Below, piece by piece: positions 25,069-32,910 of a DNA stretch of 64,000 nucleotides. Every line of letters begins with the position of its first letter. The first letter of the stretch is position 1. The position numbers were made by a program, and so were the translations under genes. The notes beneath the pieces are model-generated. The model searched no databases, was not told where the DNA came from, and saw nothing but the letters and a program-made list of their open reading frames with translations. Origin of the DNA: an uncultured Helicobacteraceae bacterium (GTDB taxonomy: Bacteria > Campylobacterota > Campylobacteria > Campylobacterales > Helicobacteraceae); assembly GCA_910578285.1 (NCBI GenBank), contig CAJTQL010000004.1, positions 62,001 to 126,000 of the forward strand, read 5' to 3'.

Positions 25069-25824
25069 TCACAACAACGCAATCTTTCCTTCGCCTTTGC
25101 CCTCGAGGAATTGATGCACTTCTGCATGCTCGCTTTGGGCAAATGCGTCTGCCTCGCCATACTCGATGATTCTGCCATCGAGCAACATCGCCATATCATC
25201 GCCTGCCTTGAAACTCTCCTTGATGTCGTGGCTAATCAGCACCGATGTCACGCCAAGCTCGGCTTGCAAATGGCGAATCATCTGCGTGATGTGGTCGCTA
25301 CTAATGGGGTCAAGCCCGCTTGTGGGTTCGTCATAGAGGATAATGCGCGGGTTGAGCGCAATGCTGCGCGCGAGCCCAACGCGCTTTTTCATACCCCCGC
25401 TTAGCTCATCGGGGAAAAGGTGCAGCACGACATCAGGGCGCAAGCCGACAAGCTCGAGTTTCTCGCACACAATCTTGCGGATTTCGGCGCGGCTTAGTTT
25501 TGTGTGCTCTTCGAGCGGAAACGCGACATTCTCAAGCACATTTTTGGAATCAAACAGCGCGCCGGATTGGAACAAGAATCCGATGTTTTTGCGCATTTCG
25601 TTCAGCCGCTTGGGCGATGCGCGCGTAATGCTCTCGCCGCCGATGAAGATTTCACCGCTTGTGGGCTCGATGAGCCGCACGATGAGCTTGATGATGGTTG
25701 ATTTGCCCCCGCCAGAAAGCCCAAAAACAACGGTCGTGCGCCCGCTTTTGCAGTGCAGATTCACACCGCGAAGCACCTCGCGTTCGCCAAATTTTTTGCG
25801 CACCTCTTTGAGCAAAATATCCAT
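25069..25824 (-). CDS. mlaF: MlaF-like ABC transporter ATPase
   Basis: Cytoplasmic ATPase of the MlaFEDB-type phospholipid transporter, 251 residues. Walker A is GLSGGGKS, the signature is LSGGMKKRVGLARSI, and Walker B is RIILYDEPTSGLDP, all characteristic of the MlaF/Ttg2A branch. The system moves phospholipids between the inner and outer membranes. The permease and the MCE-domain protein that it needs are not next to it. The gene lies 9 bases after prfB and is the last of the prfB transcript before the repeat cluster. Confidence 0.85.
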   Translation of the reverse strand: MDILLKEVRKKFGEREVLRGVNLHCKSGRTTVVFGLSGGGKSTIIKLIVRLIEPTSGEIFIGGESITRASPKRLNEMRKNIGFLFQSGALFDSKNVLENVAFPLEEHTKLSRAEIRKIVCEKLELVGLRPDVVLHLFPDELSGGMKKRVGLARSIALNPRIILYDEPTSGLDPISSDHITQMIRHLQAELGVTSVLISHDIKESFKAGDDMAMLLDGRIIEYGEADAFAQSEHAEVHQFLEGKGEGKIALL

Positions 25825-25833
25825 TGTGTGTGT

Positions 25834-26931
25834 CTATTGCGTGTGCGCTTGGGCAATCAGCACGCCCTCGATGAGGCTTTGCAAATCGCCATCAAGAATC
25901 GCTGCTGTGTCGCTAAACGCTTGATTGTAGCGCGTATCTTTGATTTGTTGATAAGGATAGAGGACATAATTGCGAATCTGATGTCCCCACGCAATCTCGG
26001 TCGTTGTTTGCGGGCTTGCGGGAGATTTTTTGAGCCGCTCGAGCTCATAGAGACGACTGCGCAACATCTTGAGCGCGGTGGCTTTGTTTTTGTGCTGGCT
26101 GCGGTCGTTTTGGCATTGTACGACAATGCCGCTTGGCAGGTGGGTGATGCGAATCGCGCTTTCGGTTTTGTTCACATGTTGCCCGCCCGCGCCGCTTGCG
26201 CGGTAGGTGTCAATGCGCAAATCTTTTTCGGCAATCTCAATTTCAATCGCGTCTTCGATTTCGGGCGTAACAACAACCGAGCAAAACGATGTATGCCGCC
26301 GCCCATTGGAATCAAAGGGCGAAATGCGCACGAGGCGATGGATTCCACTCTCAACTTTCAGATAACCATAGGCTAAATCGCCCTTGATGAGAAGCGATGC
26401 ATCTTTGATTCCTGCTTCTTCGCCTTCTTGATAGTCGAGAATCTCTGCCGCAAACCCCTTGCGTTCGCAATAGCGCAAATACATGCGATAAATCATATTT
26501 GCCCAATCTTGCGATTCTGTGCCGCCGGCTCCCGGGTGGATTGTTAGAATTGCGTTTGCATTGTCATGTTCGCCGCTTAGCATGATCTCGATTTCAAGAT
26601 TGCGCACGCATGACTCTAGCGCATTTGCATCAGCAAACAGCGAGGCAAGAATCTCGCCATCATTTTCGGATTGGGCAATCTCGAAAAGCTCGACACTATC
26701 GCTAAGCGCTGTTTTGCTCGCATTGAATTTGTCCAAGATTCGCTCGATTTGACGTTTTTCTTTGAGAATCGCCGCGCTTTTTTCCGAATCATTCCAAAAA
26801 CTCGCATCATCTTGCAAGCGCAATATCTCATCAAGCCGCTGCTGCTTGCGCGGGACTTGTATAATAGATTCGATGTTTTCACATTTGGTCTGCAGAGTTT
26901 TGAGCAACTCTGTGTATGCGTAGCTATCCAA
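25834..26931 (-). CDS. prfB: peptide chain release factor 2
   Basis: Terminates translation at UGA and UAA; 365 residues. The SPF tripeptide that reads the stop codon lies in RISPFDSNGRRHTSF, and the GGQ catalytic motif in ASGAGGQHVNKTES. The frame is open without interruption from MDSYAYTELLK, so there is no programmed +1 frameshift of the E. coli kind. It sits between the yqeY-like gene (4 bases upstream) and mlaF. Confidence 0.96.
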   Translation of the reverse strand: MDSYAYTELLKTLQTKCENIESIIQVPRKQQRLDEILRLQDDASFWNDSEKSAAILKEKRQIERILDKFNASKTALSDSVELFEIAQSENDGEILASLFADANALESCVRNLEIEIMLSGEHDNANAILTIHPGAGGTESQDWANMIYRMYLRYCERKGFAAEILDYQEGEEAGIKDASLLIKGDLAYGYLKVESGIHRLVRISPFDSNGRRHTSFCSVVVTPEIEDAIEIEIAEKDLRIDTYRASGAGGQHVNKTESAIRITHLPSGIVVQCQNDRSQHKNKATALKMLRSRLYELERLKKSPASPQTTTEIAWGHQIRNYVLYPYQQIKDTRYNQAFSDTAAILDGDLQSLIEGVLIAQAHTQ

Positions 26932-26934
26932 ATT

Positions 26935-27384
26935 CTAGCCCTTGTTCAGAATCTCTTTGGCACATGCGGCAATGCGCTTGCCTTCGGCAACAGCCGAAAG
27001 TTTTGTATTTGCCGCGCTCATCACCTTGCCCAAATCCTTGATGTCTTTTGCACCAAGCTCGGCGATGATGTTTTGTAGCTCTTCACGTAGCGCAGAATCA
27101 GACAGCGAAGCGGGGAGATAGGCGCGGATAATGGCAAGCTCTTTTTGCTCATGCTCAAACAAATCATTGCGCCCTGCATTTTGGTATTGTTCGCTTGCTT
27201 CTTCGCGCTGCTTGCAAGCCTTGCGCAGAATCGCGATAACGGCAGAGTCATCTAATGTTGTGCGTGAATCCACCTCGACTTGTTTGATGGCGCTGCTAAG
27301 AAGTCGCAGGGTGTCGCGCGCAAATGAATCGCCATTTTTCATCGCCACTTTGATGTCGTCTAGTATGCGATTCTTGAGGCTCAT
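26935..27384 (-). CDS. GatB/YqeY domain protein
   Basis: A 149-residue protein of the YqeY family, which shares the C-terminal tRNA-binding fold of GatB; the role is not settled. MSLKNRILDDIKVAMKNGD at the start and the ELGAKDIKDLGKVMSAANTKL block near the end are typical. The ATG at 27384 was chosen because the family begins there, although the open frame goes further upstream. It is divergent from flgH. Confidence 0.87.
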   Translation of the reverse strand: MSLKNRILDDIKVAMKNGDSFARDTLRLLSSAIKQVEVDSRTTLDDSAVIAILRKACKQREEASEQYQNAGRNDLFEHEQKELAIIRAYLPASLSDSALREELQNIIAELGAKDIKDLGKVMSAANTKLSAVAEGKRIAACAKEILNKG

Positions 27385-27402
27385 GATGAATCCTTTTGGT
27401 TG

Positions 27403-27419
27403 TGGAATGGGCTTTGCTT
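27403..27419 (+). promoter_or_regulatory. sigma-54 (RpoN) promoter of flgH
   Basis: TGGAATGGGCTTTGCTT matches the -24/-12 consensus (TGGAAC-N5-TTGCTT), with exactly ten bases between the GG and GC pairs. The flgH ATG is 33 bases downstream. Hook and ring genes of Campylobacterota commonly belong to the RpoN/FlgR class. Confidence 0.75.
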
Positions 27420-27451
27420 TATTATACCAAAACTCACACAAAGGGACAACA

Positions 27452-28174
27452 ATGAAAGAGTGCATTCGCATTAGCATTGGCGCTTGCATAGCGTTTTGGC
27501 TCACAGGCTGCTTCCCAGGGACAGCAGACCCACAGATTAGCTTCAAACCACCGCAATATGTCGAGGAGATTCCAGCAAAAGAAATCGAGGAAAACTTTGG
27601 CAACGCGGGTAGCCTTTTTGGACAGGGCGACAATCCGATTTTTGCTGATAGGCGCGCGATGAAAGTGAATGATTTGGTTACGGTCGTGATTAATGAAAAT
27701 GTGAGTGCGACAAGTACGGGCGCAAAGGCGCTCAATGAGAACTCAAACTTCACACTCACCACGCCAAACATCGCCTATGGCGGCGCGAATCGCACGATTG
27801 GCGCGATTGTGAATGATTTGAATAATCTTGGTTCGTTTGGAATCAACTCGGGCAATAACACGATGACATTCACGGGCAACGGCAACCAAAACCGCACCGA
27901 CACATTCGCGACAACCATTTCGGCGCGGATTATCAAGATTATGGAGAATGGCAACTATTACATCGAGGGTGGGCGCGAGATTATGGTGAACAACGAGAAG
28001 CAGCATATCCGCATTAGCGGCGTGATTCGCCCCTATGACATCGGCAGCAACAACCAGATTGATTCGCAATACATCGCAGATGCGAAGATTCTATACGACA
28101 CACAAGGCGAATTGCGCCGCACAACCGAACGCGGTTGGGGTAGCAAGATTATCACCGCGTTGTGGCCTTTCTGA
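27452..28174 (+). CDS. flgH: flagellar L-ring protein FlgH
   Basis: Outer-membrane lipoprotein forming the L ring around the flagellar rod, 240 residues. The lipobox is LTGC (Cys about 20). Conserved blocks include GSLFG, ADRRAMKVNDLVTVVINE, NYYIEGGREIMVNNEKQHI and the C-terminal GWGSKIITALWPF. The ATG at 27452 follows AAAGGGA; the longer frame upstream has no suitable start. The stop overlaps the pseF ATG by one base. Same neighbours as in H. pylori. Confidence 0.95.
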   Translation: MKECIRISIGACIAFWLTGCFPGTADPQISFKPPQYVEEIPAKEIEENFGNAGSLFGQGDNPIFADRRAMKVNDLVTVVINENVSATSTGAKALNENSNFTLTTPNIAYGGANRTIGAIVNDLNNLGSFGINSGNNTMTFTGNGNQNRTDTFATTISARIIKIMENGNYYIEGGREIMVNNEKQHIRISGVIRPYDIGSNNQIDSQYIADAKILYDTQGELRRTTERGWGSKIITALWPF

Positions 28175-28866
28175 TGAACATCGCCATCATGCCCGCGCGC
28201 GGCGGGAGCAAGCGCATTGTGCGCAAGAATCTCAAAGAGTTTTTGGGCAAGCCGATTTTGTCATATCCTTTGCATGTGTTGCAACAAAGCGACATCTTTG
28301 GTCGTATCGTTGTCAGCAGCGATGATGACGAGATTCTATTTGTCGCAAAAACACTCGGCGCAGAGCCGCTTTTGCGCCCAAAAGAATTGAGCGATGATTT
28401 TGCAACGACACGAGATGTCGTTGTCCATGCGATTGACGCGCTCGGGTTGGAATCTGATTCTAACGTGTGCTGCATCTATCCCACAGCCGTGCTTGTGTGT
28501 GAAAAAACATTGCGCGATGGGCAAGAAGCGCTCGCGCATTTCGCATTTAGCTTCCCTGTGGTGGCGTATGATTATCCGATTTGGCGTGCATTTGAACGCG
28601 ACAAAAAAGGTGCGCTCGCAATGCTCTACCCACAACATCTCGGCGCGCGTTCGCAAGATTTGCCACGAATCTGGCATGATGCTGGGCAATTCTATTGGGG
28701 TGCGGTGCGCGATTGGTTGGGCGAGATTCCACTTTTTGGTGAGAGGAGCTATGGAATCGAGCTTGGCGCGATGGACGCGCAAGACATCGACACGATGGAC
28801 GATTGGGCAATCGCCGAGCTCAAATATCAATTGCGAATCTGCAACAACAATTTAGGGCAGGCTTAG
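28174..28866 (+). CDS. pseF: pseudaminic acid cytidylyltransferase
   Basis: Activates pseudaminic acid with CTP for flagellin glycosylation; about 230 residues. The nucleotide-binding start NIAIMPARGGSKRIVRKN, the CCIYPTAVL block and DTMDDWAIAE near the end are characteristic of PseF within the CMP-sugar synthetases. It overlaps the flgH stop (TGATG), so the two are translationally coupled and share the RpoN promoter. This ties flagellin glycosylation to ring assembly. Confidence 0.93.
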   Translation: MNIAIMPARGGSKRIVRKNLKEFLGKPILSYPLHVLQQSDIFGRIVVSSDDDEILFVAKTLGAEPLLRPKELSDDFATTRDVVVHAIDALGLESDSNVCCIYPTAVLVCEKTLRDGQEALAHFAFSFPVVAYDYPIWRAFERDKKGALAMLYPQHLGARSQDLPRIWHDAGQFYWGAVRDWLGEIPLFGERSYGIELGAMDAQDIDTMDDWAIAELKYQLRICNNNLGQA

Positions 28867-28926
28867 GAGTTTCTGTTACAATTGTGCATGTCTATGGTAT
28901 AGGCAATACAATATGAAGGAACTGCT

Positions 28927-29544
28927 ATGCAAAATGTTCAAATCGATGTCCGCAATCTCTCCTGCCCCGAACCTATCGTGCGCACGCAAAAGGCGCTATT
29001 GCATGTGAATGCGCATGCGCTCACATTACGCACGTATTCGATTCTTGGCAATTCTCCAACAGCAAAGGAGAATCTCACACGTTTTCTCGAAGGCGAGGGC
29101 TTTAGCTTTGAGCTCGATATTTTGGAAAATGGCGAATTTCTGTTTCGGTTGATTGATAGAATTAAGAAAAGCGAGCCAATGCGTGAGGGCGAAAAGATTG
29201 CGCCCAAAATGCTGCTGGTTAAGGGTGATGGCATAGGCGAGGGTGATCTTGGCGTTTTGTTGCTTAGGAATTTTATCAAAGCATTGTTGCAAACCGAGAT
29301 TCTGCCCCAAAAGATTCTGTTTATCCACCGCGGCGTTTTGCTCACCACAGAGAATGATGAAATCGACAACACCGAGATTTGCGATGTTTTGAAGCAGCTT
29401 GAGAAACAGGGCGTTGAAATCTATTCATGCGGCTCATGCTTGGAATATTTCTCTCTAGCTGGCAAACTCAAGGTTGGTGTTGTGGGCAACGCTGTTGAGG
29501 GAATGCAAAATATGCTTGCGAGCGATAGCTTGGTAGTGTTGTAG
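28927..29544 (+). CDS. yedF: YedF-like sulfurtransferase (selenium metabolism associated)
   Basis: A 205-residue two-domain protein. The N-terminal TusA-like part has LSCPEPIVRTQKAL, with the conserved Cys-Pro. The C-terminal DsrE/F-like part begins near MLLVKGDGIGEGDLG and carries a YSCGSCLEYF motif. This architecture is annotated as 'sulfurtransferase-like selenium metabolism protein YedF' and often travels with selD. No selenium gene is visible in this window. An AAGGAAC Shine-Dalgarno precedes the ATG. Confidence 0.85.
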   Translation: MQNVQIDVRNLSCPEPIVRTQKALLHVNAHALTLRTYSILGNSPTAKENLTRFLEGEGFSFELDILENGEFLFRLIDRIKKSEPMREGEKIAPKMLLVKGDGIGEGDLGVLLLRNFIKALLQTEILPQKILFIHRGVLLTTENDEIDNTEICDVLKQLEKQGVEIYSCGSCLEYFSLAGKLKVGVVGNAVEGMQNMLASDSLVVL

Positions 29545-29582
29545 GTGTGGGGATTTTTGTTGTTGCCCAAGATGACGAGATT

Positions 29583-29617
29583 CTATCTGTCATTGCTTCG
29601 CTCGCAATGGTAGATAG
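29583..29617. repeat. short hairpin related to family 1
   Basis: CTATC (29583-29587) pairs with GATAG (29613-29617), and CATTGC (29591-29596) pairs with GCAATG (29604-29609). The core ATTGCTTCGCTCGCAATG is the end sequence of family 1, so this may be a collapsed copy. It also could terminate the yedF transcript. Confidence 0.55.
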
Positions 29618-29713
29618 CTAGAATCACGTAAGATTCCAAACATAAACACCTTGCGCCCCGCAGAGCGATGACTAAAGACGCGCTTGCGCGGCGTTGTCAC
29701 GTAACTTTAGGGA

Positions 29714-29738
29714 GCTTTTGGAATTGACTTCCAAAAGC
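29714..29738. repeat. inverted repeat GCTTTTGGAA/TTCCAAAAGC
   Basis: Exact 10-bp arms around a 5-base loop. It lies in the 295-base gap between yedF and the DCD-like gene, together with the next hairpin. Confidence 0.6.
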
Positions 29739-29742
29739 GACA

Positions 29743-29764
29743 GCAAAAGGCTTTAGCCTTTTGC
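29743..29764. repeat. inverted repeat GCAAAAGGCT/AGCCTTTTGC
   Basis: Exact 10-bp arms around two bases, five bases after the preceding hairpin. The two stems in tandem would give a stable structure on either strand. Confidence 0.6.
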
Positions 29765-29839
29765 GATTCCAAGATGTTCGATTGCAACGTTTGTGCGGAT
29801 ATATGCTAGAATCAACACAGCAAATCAGGGGAGAGATTT

Positions 29840-30415
29840 ATGGTACTTGCAACATCGGAACTGCAAAAAATCGCACACAACATTACCGCGCTCAATGACT
29901 ATAACATTCGTGGCGCAAGCATTGACCTAAGCTTGGGAGATACGGCAAAAATACAGAAAGATGACACGGAGATTGACCTATTCACGCTCGATGATGGTTT
30001 GATAAATGAGGACATATACGAAGACGTCGATTTGGCAAAAGGGTATCCGCTCTTGCCGCAAACCTATCTCTATGCTTCGAGTGTCGAGCAAGTGAGCATA
30101 CCAAACAATATGTGCGGTATTGTTTTGCCTCGCAGCTCGTTTGCGAGAATTGGGCTGATTTTACCCATTTCACTATACGCAAATCCCGGCTATGTTGGGC
30201 ATCTACCTATCGTCATCTTCAATGCTTCGCGTTCTGTTATCAAAATCCCCCCCTATATCCGAATCATGCAGCTACTCTTTCTCGAAACAAAAGGGACAAG
30301 TATTCCGTATGGCAAGTATGAGGATTCCAAATATCAAGATGAAGATGCGCTTGCACTGCCAAAATTCAATGATAAAGAGCTAAGGGATATTCTTGACAGA
30401 ATCAAAAAAGCTTGA
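29840..30415 (+). CDS. atypical dCTP deaminase/dUTPase superfamily protein
   Basis: A 191-residue protein of the DCD/dUTPase fold. The opening GASIDLSLGD and the blocks VLPRSSFARIGLIL and ANPGYVGHLPIVIFN fit the family. The Glu that acts as catalytic base in dCTP deaminase (LEF/LEL before the YN/SN motif) aligns here with Val, and the dUTPase Asp aligns with Asn. Activity may differ or be lost. The canonical Helicobacter dcd looks different, so this is likely an extra copy. The next small gene overlaps its 3' end. Confidence 0.75.
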   Translation: MVLATSELQKIAHNITALNDYNIRGASIDLSLGDTAKIQKDDTEIDLFTLDDGLINEDIYEDVDLAKGYPLLPQTYLYASSVEQVSIPNNMCGIVLPRSSFARIGLILPISLYANPGYVGHLPIVIFNASRSVIKIPPYIRIMQLLFLETKGTSIPYGKYEDSKYQDEDALALPKFNDKELRDILDRIKKA

Positions 30416-30656
30416 AGAAATCATTGGTATTATCACGGGTGCAATAGAAAAAACAGCAAAGGACAATGAACATATCACGCCGAATCTAAATGATGTATAT
30501 GACGCATTCCATAGTCTCGGGTTGCGCTTGGAGCGAACCGATGAGCATTCGGAGATTATCATAAAAGAGCTCAAAAACGTTCGGGCAAATAAAGCAACGT
30601 TGCGGCAAGCTTGTTATAAGCTGCTTATCTTTTTCAAGAGAACAGAATCCAAATAA
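30393..30656 (+). CDS. small protein coupled to the DCD-like gene
   Basis: An 87-residue protein of unknown function starting at TTG 30393 inside the DCD-like gene (23-base overlap). It is rich in Glu, Lys, Ile and Leu and looks all-helical with amphipathic segments (KKLEEIIGIITGAIEKTA and EHSEIIIKELKNVRANK). There is no signal peptide or metal motif. The overlap suggests co-translation with the DCD-like protein. Confidence 0.55.
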   Translation: MTESKKLEEIIGIITGAIEKTAKDNEHITPNLNDVYDAFHSLGLRLERTDEHSEIIIKELKNVRANKATLRQACYKLLIFFKRTESK

Positions 30657-30678
30657 TGTGCGACCAAATCGCACAATT

Positions 30679-31749
30679 CTACCCCTCATACCAATTCAGC
30701 CGCAAGGCAATGACACAACCAAGCAAAAACCACAAAAACATTGGCAACACAAATGCCCATTCGGGGTGGATAAATCCGCTCATGGCAAATCGCGAAAGCG
30801 CAAAAAAAGCACCCCAAGCCATAAGCGACATGAGAATAGACGCAAACACAAACCAGCTCAATTCACCATAGCGCACAGTGAGCGGCATAAAGCGCAACAA
30901 AATCACAAGCATTGGGAAGCAAAAAAACGGGAAAAAGACAAGAGAATAGAGAATCCCGCGAATTTTGGTTGAATCGATATTTTGCTTTTGGAGAAACAAC
31001 AACGAAGAGAATGCGTCTAGGATAGATACAGAATCGCTTTTTTCATAGATGATGTCTAAGATTTTGGGCTTGAAACCTTTGAGAATTTCAAGGCGAGGGA
31101 GATTGGTTTGAGTGTATGCGATGTCTCCAAGTTTTGCATCGGGATAAAAATCAAAAAGCGTTACCTCAAGCAGCTGCCATTCGTTATTGACAAAAATGGC
31201 ATTTGTGGCTTGAACAAGCTTTGTGAGTGTGTTGTTGTTGAGAGTGTAGATGCGGATTCCTTCGGCACGTTTGGTAAAAGGATAGACTTTGTCAAAATAG
31301 ATATAATTGTTTTGATGTTTGACAAGGATTTCTTGCTTGCTTCTATTTGTAAAGTTTTTATTGATAATGCGGTCAACTTCTTCTTTGCTATATGCAAAAG
31401 GCGTGGCGTTGAGCGCAATAAATGTTGTGAGCAATAATGCGGCACAAACAAAAATAGGTAAGGCAATTTGCCGCTTGGAATATCCAAGTGAGAGAAGGGC
31501 GGCAAATTCATTGTTGCGCAAAAAAACAGAAAGAACCATGACTTCAGAAAGTAGGATTGAGATAGGCAGGATAAATCCCAACGCATAGGCAAAGTCATAG
31601 AGGATAAAAAGAATGAGTAGGTTTGCTGAATCGGGCAATTCGGATGCGAGTTTGAGCACATCGATTCCAACAAAAAATAGCCCCAAACCAGCCGTGATAA
31701 TACAGAAATATTTGAGATAATAGCGCGCAACAAACCAGAATATTTTCAT
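30679..31749 (-). CDS. lptG: LptF/LptG family permease
   Basis: Inner-membrane protein of the YjgP/YjgQ family, a permease half of the LPS exporter LptB2FG; 356 residues. Three N-terminal and three C-terminal membrane helices flank a periplasmic beta domain (about 125-255). MxxFWFVARYYLKYF at the start and the helix pair around FFPFFCFPMLVILLRF fit the family. Overlaps the pth stop by four bases; the order lptG-pth-rplY is the same as in H. pylori. LptF is elsewhere. LptF versus LptG is assigned mainly by synteny. Confidence 0.85.
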   Translation of the reverse strand: MKIFWFVARYYLKYFCIITAGLGLFFVGIDVLKLASELPDSANLLILFILYDFAYALGFILPISILLSEVMVLSVFLRNNEFAALLSLGYSKRQIALPIFVCAALLLTTFIALNATPFAYSKEEVDRIINKNFTNRSKQEILVKHQNNYIYFDKVYPFTKRAEGIRIYTLNNNTLTKLVQATNAIFVNNEWQLLEVTLFDFYPDAKLGDIAYTQTNLPRLEILKGFKPKILDIIYEKSDSVSILDAFSSLLFLQKQNIDSTKIRGILYSLVFFPFFCFPMLVILLRFMPLTVRYGELSWFVFASILMSLMAWGAFFALSRFAMSGFIHPEWAFVLPMFLWFLLGCVIALRLNWYEG

Positions 31750-32315
31750 TTCACGCTCAAGCTATAAAGTGAAGCAATCTTTTCCCACGATTCTCCTGCA
31801 CAAAGAAAGGCTTGTAGTGCATTTGTTGCATGGTGTAGAGTTTGCATAAGGATTGGGATTTCTTCGGGCAAAAAGGGCGCAAGCACGAAATTTGCTGTGG
31901 AAAAAAGTGTTGATTTGCCGATGCCGATTCGGATTCGATGATACAGATTGCCAATCGCACTATCGAGGCTGCGCAAGCCATTGTGCCCGCCGCTGCCACC
32001 GCCAATTTTGAATCGCAATGCTCCAAGCGGCAAATCGACATCGTCATGGAGAACCAATACAACATCGCATTTGTAGAAATTGCGCACAGCAAGTACAGAT
32101 TCGCCTGAACAATTCATGAAAGTTTGGGGTTTGAGCAAAAGCCAATCGTGGCATTTGAGTAGCTCGCCTTTGAAAGCAGCAGATGATTGCGCAACGCATA
32201 CATGACCGCTTGCACATAGAGCTTGTGCAAGGCAGTCGATTGCAAGAAATCCCGCGTTGTGTCGGGTGTTGTGGTATTGATTGCCCGGATTTCCTAGACC
32301 AACAACAAGAATCAT
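31746..32315 (-). CDS. pth: peptidyl-tRNA hydrolase
   Basis: Recycles peptidyl-tRNA dropped by the ribosome; 189 residues. The catalytic His lies in NTRHNAGFLAID, and other hallmarks are LLKPQTFMNCSGESV, VLHDDVDLPLG and GGSGGHNGLRSLDSAIG. It starts directly after the rplY stop, and its own stop overlaps the lptG start. Confidence 0.96.
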   Translation of the reverse strand: MILVVGLGNPGNQYHNTRHNAGFLAIDCLAQALCASGHVCVAQSSAAFKGELLKCHDWLLLKPQTFMNCSGESVLAVRNFYKCDVVLVLHDDVDLPLGALRFKIGGGSGGHNGLRSLDSAIGNLYHRIRIGIGKSTLFSTANFVLAPFLPEEIPILMQTLHHATNALQAFLCAGESWEKIASLYSLSVK

Positions 32316-32852
32316 CTAGCGCGATTTGACAACGCCCACAACGGCAACATCTGCCCTATCAAGAATGCGCACGCCCTCGACAGGTGTGATGTCGCGCACA
32401 AGCAACGAATCTCCAACGCCAAGAGGTGCGATATTGAGCGCAAAATGTGCGGGAAGCTTTTCGGGTGTACATTTGACGCGAATCCGTTTTTTGGAAATGA
32501 CAAGCGCACCTTTGTCTTTGAGCCCTTTTGGCGTGCCACTAAACTCCATTGGGACAGAATAACGTGCTTCGATGCCATGTTGAGCGAGCATCAAATCGAC
32601 ATGTAAAATGGCGCTTGTAACAGGGTCGCGCTGATATTCTTGCACTACAACGCGCAGTTCTTTGCCTCCAACTTTGACAGGGAAAATGACATGATCTTTT
32701 GCCTTGAGCGAGCGGATAAAGTCATTGACTTTGAACGCGCAATGAATATTAGGCTGCCCTTTGCCATAGATGTTCGCAATTAGATAACCATCCTTTCTAA
32801 GCGCTTTTGCCGTTGCCTTAGAAACACTCTCTCTAATGATGCCTTCTAACAT
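32316..32852 (-). CDS. rplY: ribosomal protein bL25/Ctc
   Basis: 5S rRNA-binding ribosomal protein of the long CTC type, 178 residues: an N-terminal L25 domain (about 1-90) and a C-terminal TL5-like domain (about 95-178). The start was set at MLEGIIRESVSKATAKALRK, where the family begins; the open frame runs 62 codons further upstream without a good start. An AGGACGAGAAATG-like leader supports it. Confidence 0.93.
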   Translation of the reverse strand: MLEGIIRESVSKATAKALRKDGYLIANIYGKGQPNIHCAFKVNDFIRSLKAKDHVIFPVKVGGKELRVVVQEYQRDPVTSAILHVDLMLAQHGIEARYSVPMEFSGTPKGLKDKGALVISKKRIRVKCTPEKLPAHFALNIAPLGVGDSLLVRDITPVEGVRILDRADVAVVGVVKSR

Positions 32853-32910
32853 TTCTCGTCCTTTTTCTAAAATAAGCGCAGATTTTAGCACATTATAGAT
32901 TAATAGCAGG

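Noticed and set aside
25834..26931. Programmed frameshift in prfB
   Set aside because: The frame is continuous from the start codon; there is no in-frame UGA near codon 25.
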